Source of the DNA: Larix sibirica
Taxonomy: Eukaryota > Streptophyta > Pinopsida > Pinales > Pinaceae
Length of the DNA stretch: 20,794 bases
Reading direction: 5' to 3'
NCBI GenBank assembly: GCA_004151065.3
Contig: NWUY0300005589.1
Span: 103,930-124,723 of the forward strand
Every line of letters starts with the position of its first letter. The stretch's first letter is position 1. The translations under genes and the position numbers were made by a program. This document shows, piece by piece, positions 19,330-20,794 of this stretch. A model generated the notes under the pieces. The model ran no database searches. It saw only the letters and a program-made list of their open reading frames with translations, and was not told the DNA's origin.

Positions 19330-20480
19330 TGCAAATTTTTGTAGGGGAGGGGTTGGAATCGATTGGTGATCACTTGGATTTGTCCAGAATTTACCATAAA
19401 ATTCCCAACCTCCTTGATTAATTGTTGGGTTGATTTTCTACCAAGTTTTTTCTTTTCCTTTATGCCTTTGCGCTATTCCTTGAGGGGGTCTTTGTGAATT
19501 CCAAGTCCTGTGCTTGATTTAACCTCGACGCCTTAAGCTCTAGATGAGGATTTTAGGAAAGCTTTATGCACCCTGGGTCTTTGTGAATTCCAAGTCCTGT
19601 GCTTGATTTAACCCCAACGCCTTAAGCTCTAGATGAGGATTTTAGGAAAGCTTTATGCACCCTTTGCGACTAATCTTGTGGTAAGGCTAGCAAATTCTTG
19701 CTTCTATAAGCATTTTCTAACTGGACAAGATCAATGCCTTCTAGTTCTTGATCGTCCAAATCCGCCTCCATTGCATCATCTTCTATTGGATCAGGGGTCG
19801 TCATGGTTGTAGCCGACACAATCTGGGATGGATTTGATCGGAGCCGGAAGATTTGAGGTGGATTTCTTTCCCTTAGTTAGGTTTTCCTGGATTGTGATAG
19901 GATCTGATTGCAGATCACTGAGGATTTCAAATGAATTGTTGGTTGGAGCAATCATCGACAACTTCTTCAATGGTTTTTTCCTGATTGCTTCGTTTTCTAG
20001 CTTGGACCTGGGTAAACTCAAATTTTTTGGTTATATTCTTTTTGAGGGATGGTGTTGGATTGGGTATTCAATGGAAAGTCCCTGAATACGTTCCCATGGA
20101 CATGGAACTTGTGACACCTAAAATGAATATGCTTATATTCAATTGTTTGCTCCCATTCTTCATCTTGGTATTCCATAGAAATGCATCCTGACAACAACTA
20201 TGAAATGTCCATGTACACACAGATCCGAGCATAAGAGGTATACCTACGTTGCTTGGTAGATTCTCTCGATTTGAGATAGAGACCTAGGGTATTTCCAATT
20301 GAAGCTAAGATTTCTTCAAGACAAAATTCCCATGGCAAATTAGAATAGAGGTGGATCCAAACTGGAGCATGCTTGAAGTCCTCCTTTTCCGGGTTAAACT
20401 GATCTGTCCAAAATTTCATAAAGAGCCCAACGAAGTTGAAGAAATATGGCCCATTTACAATGTAATACCCTCTGGTTTAT
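19326..20480 (-). pseudogene. LINE B ORF1 (DUF4283-like, degraded zinc knuckle), broken and probably 5' incomplete
   Basis: Recognisable from about 20480 downwards: YYIVNGPYFFNFVGLFM, then KFWTDQFNPEKEDF, APVWIHLYSNLPWEF, EEILASIGNTLGLYLK, and YTSYARICVYMDIS. After a TAG at 20200-20198 the same frame goes on with DEEWEQTIEYKHIHF and the former knuckle at 20116-20075. Later pieces, in shifted frames, are FTQVQARKRSNQ and APTNNSFEILSDLQ, then DDQELEGIDLVQLENAY, VHKAFLKSSSRA, and at the end STQQLIKEVGNFMVNSGQI. An 89-bp tandem duplication interrupts the tail. The final TGA (19328-19326) overlaps the ORF2 ATG. ORF1 would bind element RNA. Confidence 0.83.
19486..19663. repeat. 89-bp tandem duplication inside LINE B ORF1
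   Basis: 19486-19574 and 19575-19663 are direct copies that both start GGGTCTTTGTGAATTCC and end TTTATGCACCCT. Only two positions differ (CTCGA versus CCCAA at about 19525 and 19614). Since 89 is not a multiple of three, the duplication shifts the ORF1 frame. The near identity against the heavy decay of the element means it arose long after the insertion died, or has been homogenised. Confidence 0.9.
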
Positions 20481-20794
20481 CCCCTGGACATATTATTATT
20501 GTTGTTATGTTGGACATAGTGGCACAAGGTGCCTGGACTATGGTTTGCACATTATTATTATTTTTNGCAACAACTCGCATATTTAGACTATCTATTTAAA
20601 TTTCTTAAGAGAGGGTTAATGGACCTCACTCTTTACCATTCTATTAAGGAATATATCTACATCTCCCCTAATTCCCAGCTATTCCCTTTTCCACTCAACC
20701 TCCAAAACACTCAACCAATCCTATCGTTGATCCTCTCATCCTCCCTTGCACCCTCATCTATCCATTGTTCTCAACAAATACAATAAACATAGTT
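20481..20794. other. Unresolved 5' end/flank of LINE B, with ATT runs and one ambiguous base
   Basis: There is no clear protein motif. Two short (ATT)n runs (about 20489-20498 and 20551-20561) flank a GC-richer segment with a small palindrome (GGCAC, AAG, GTGCC, 20521-20533). Base 20566 is N, so the local assembly is uncertain. The last 150 bases are C/T-rich on the + strand (purine-rich on the element's strand), which could be a LINE 5' untranslated region or unrelated flank. Confidence 0.5.

Larger units (their letters stand above)
13818..20480 (-). mobile_element. LINE element B: second, different plant L1-type retrotransposon, dead
   Basis: Read on the minus strand, this element has ORF1 (DUF4283-like domain, ruined zinc knuckle, conserved C-terminal tail), ORF2 (EN, RT, zf-RVT, RNase H) and a long 3' region ending at a short poly(A), seen as T7 at 13818-13824. 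The sequence before the tail, CTGATATAATATAATGT, resembles the A/T-rich ends of plant LINEs. The 5' limit is uncertain: recognisable ORF1 sequence stops near 20480, so the element is either 5' truncated or its N-terminal region has decayed. No matching target-site duplication to the bases left of 13818 was found before the window ends. Motifs differ enough from LINE A to place it in another family. Confidence 0.87.

Noticed and set aside
13795-20794. Target-site duplication for LINE B
   Set aside because: The bases left of the T7 (TTATATCATCAAT) were compared by eye with 20440-20794 and no convincing direct repeat was found; the 5' end may lie beyond the window.

Overview
This window looks like non-coding, repeat-rich nuclear DNA from a land plant. 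The evidence is two long non-LTR retrotransposons of the plant L1 type, with the order DUF4283/zinc-knuckle ORF1, then an ORF2 of AP-endonuclease, reverse transcriptase, zf-RVT and a C-terminal RNase H. There is also a decayed fragment resembling a plant BIG-type ARF-GEF, and a low-GC background with long featureless spacers. A seed plant with a large genome (a gymnosperm would fit) is plausible, but the sequence alone does not prove it. I see no intact cellular gene, no bacterial-style operon, no CRISPR array and no convincing RNA gene.

Layout. 1-240 is A/T low-complexity DNA. 241-1245 is a degenerate satellite with a 10-base beat (consensus near CCATGGTTGA). 1252-1661 directly abuts it and reads as a broken C-terminal piece of a BIG/Sec7-family ARF-GEF. 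1662-2879 has no recognisable gene. About 2880-4520 holds an old, heavily broken + strand coding sequence that I cannot name: coiled-coil-like stretches, a globular stretch and a Lys/Arg-rich tail. 4520-5290 is empty. About 5290-11760 is LINE element A on the + strand. 11760-13817 is a gene-poor spacer with small duplications and hairpins. 13818 to about 20480 is LINE element B on the - strand, ending in a short poly(A) (poly(T) at 13818-13824). 20480-20794 is an unclear 5' end or flank containing one N.

The two LINEs lie tail to tail and belong to clearly different families by their conserved motifs. In an active element, ORF1 would coat the RNA, while ORF2 nicks the target with its endonuclease, primes reverse transcription and uses RNase H on the hybrid. 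Neither can be autonomous now. Element A keeps the FVDD reverse-transcriptase box but has an Asp-to-Asn change in RNase H. Element B keeps all four RNase H catalytic positions but has FGYD where FVDD is expected, and its ORF1 zinc knuckle has lost three of four ligands. Both carry many nonsense codons and frameshifts. Where the ancestral codon can be guessed, the nonsense codons are mostly TGG, CAG, CAA or CGA changed by C:G-to-T:A transitions, as expected for long-methylated, silenced repeats.

The most interesting observations are the 10-base-periodic, TTGAC-rich satellite with the ARF-GEF fragment at its edge, the unidentified decayed coding region at 2.9-4.5 kb, the shared ATGA stop/start overlap between ORF1 and ORF2 in both LINE families, and the opposite catalytic lesions in the two elements. 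All assignments come from reading translations by eye; no database search was run.
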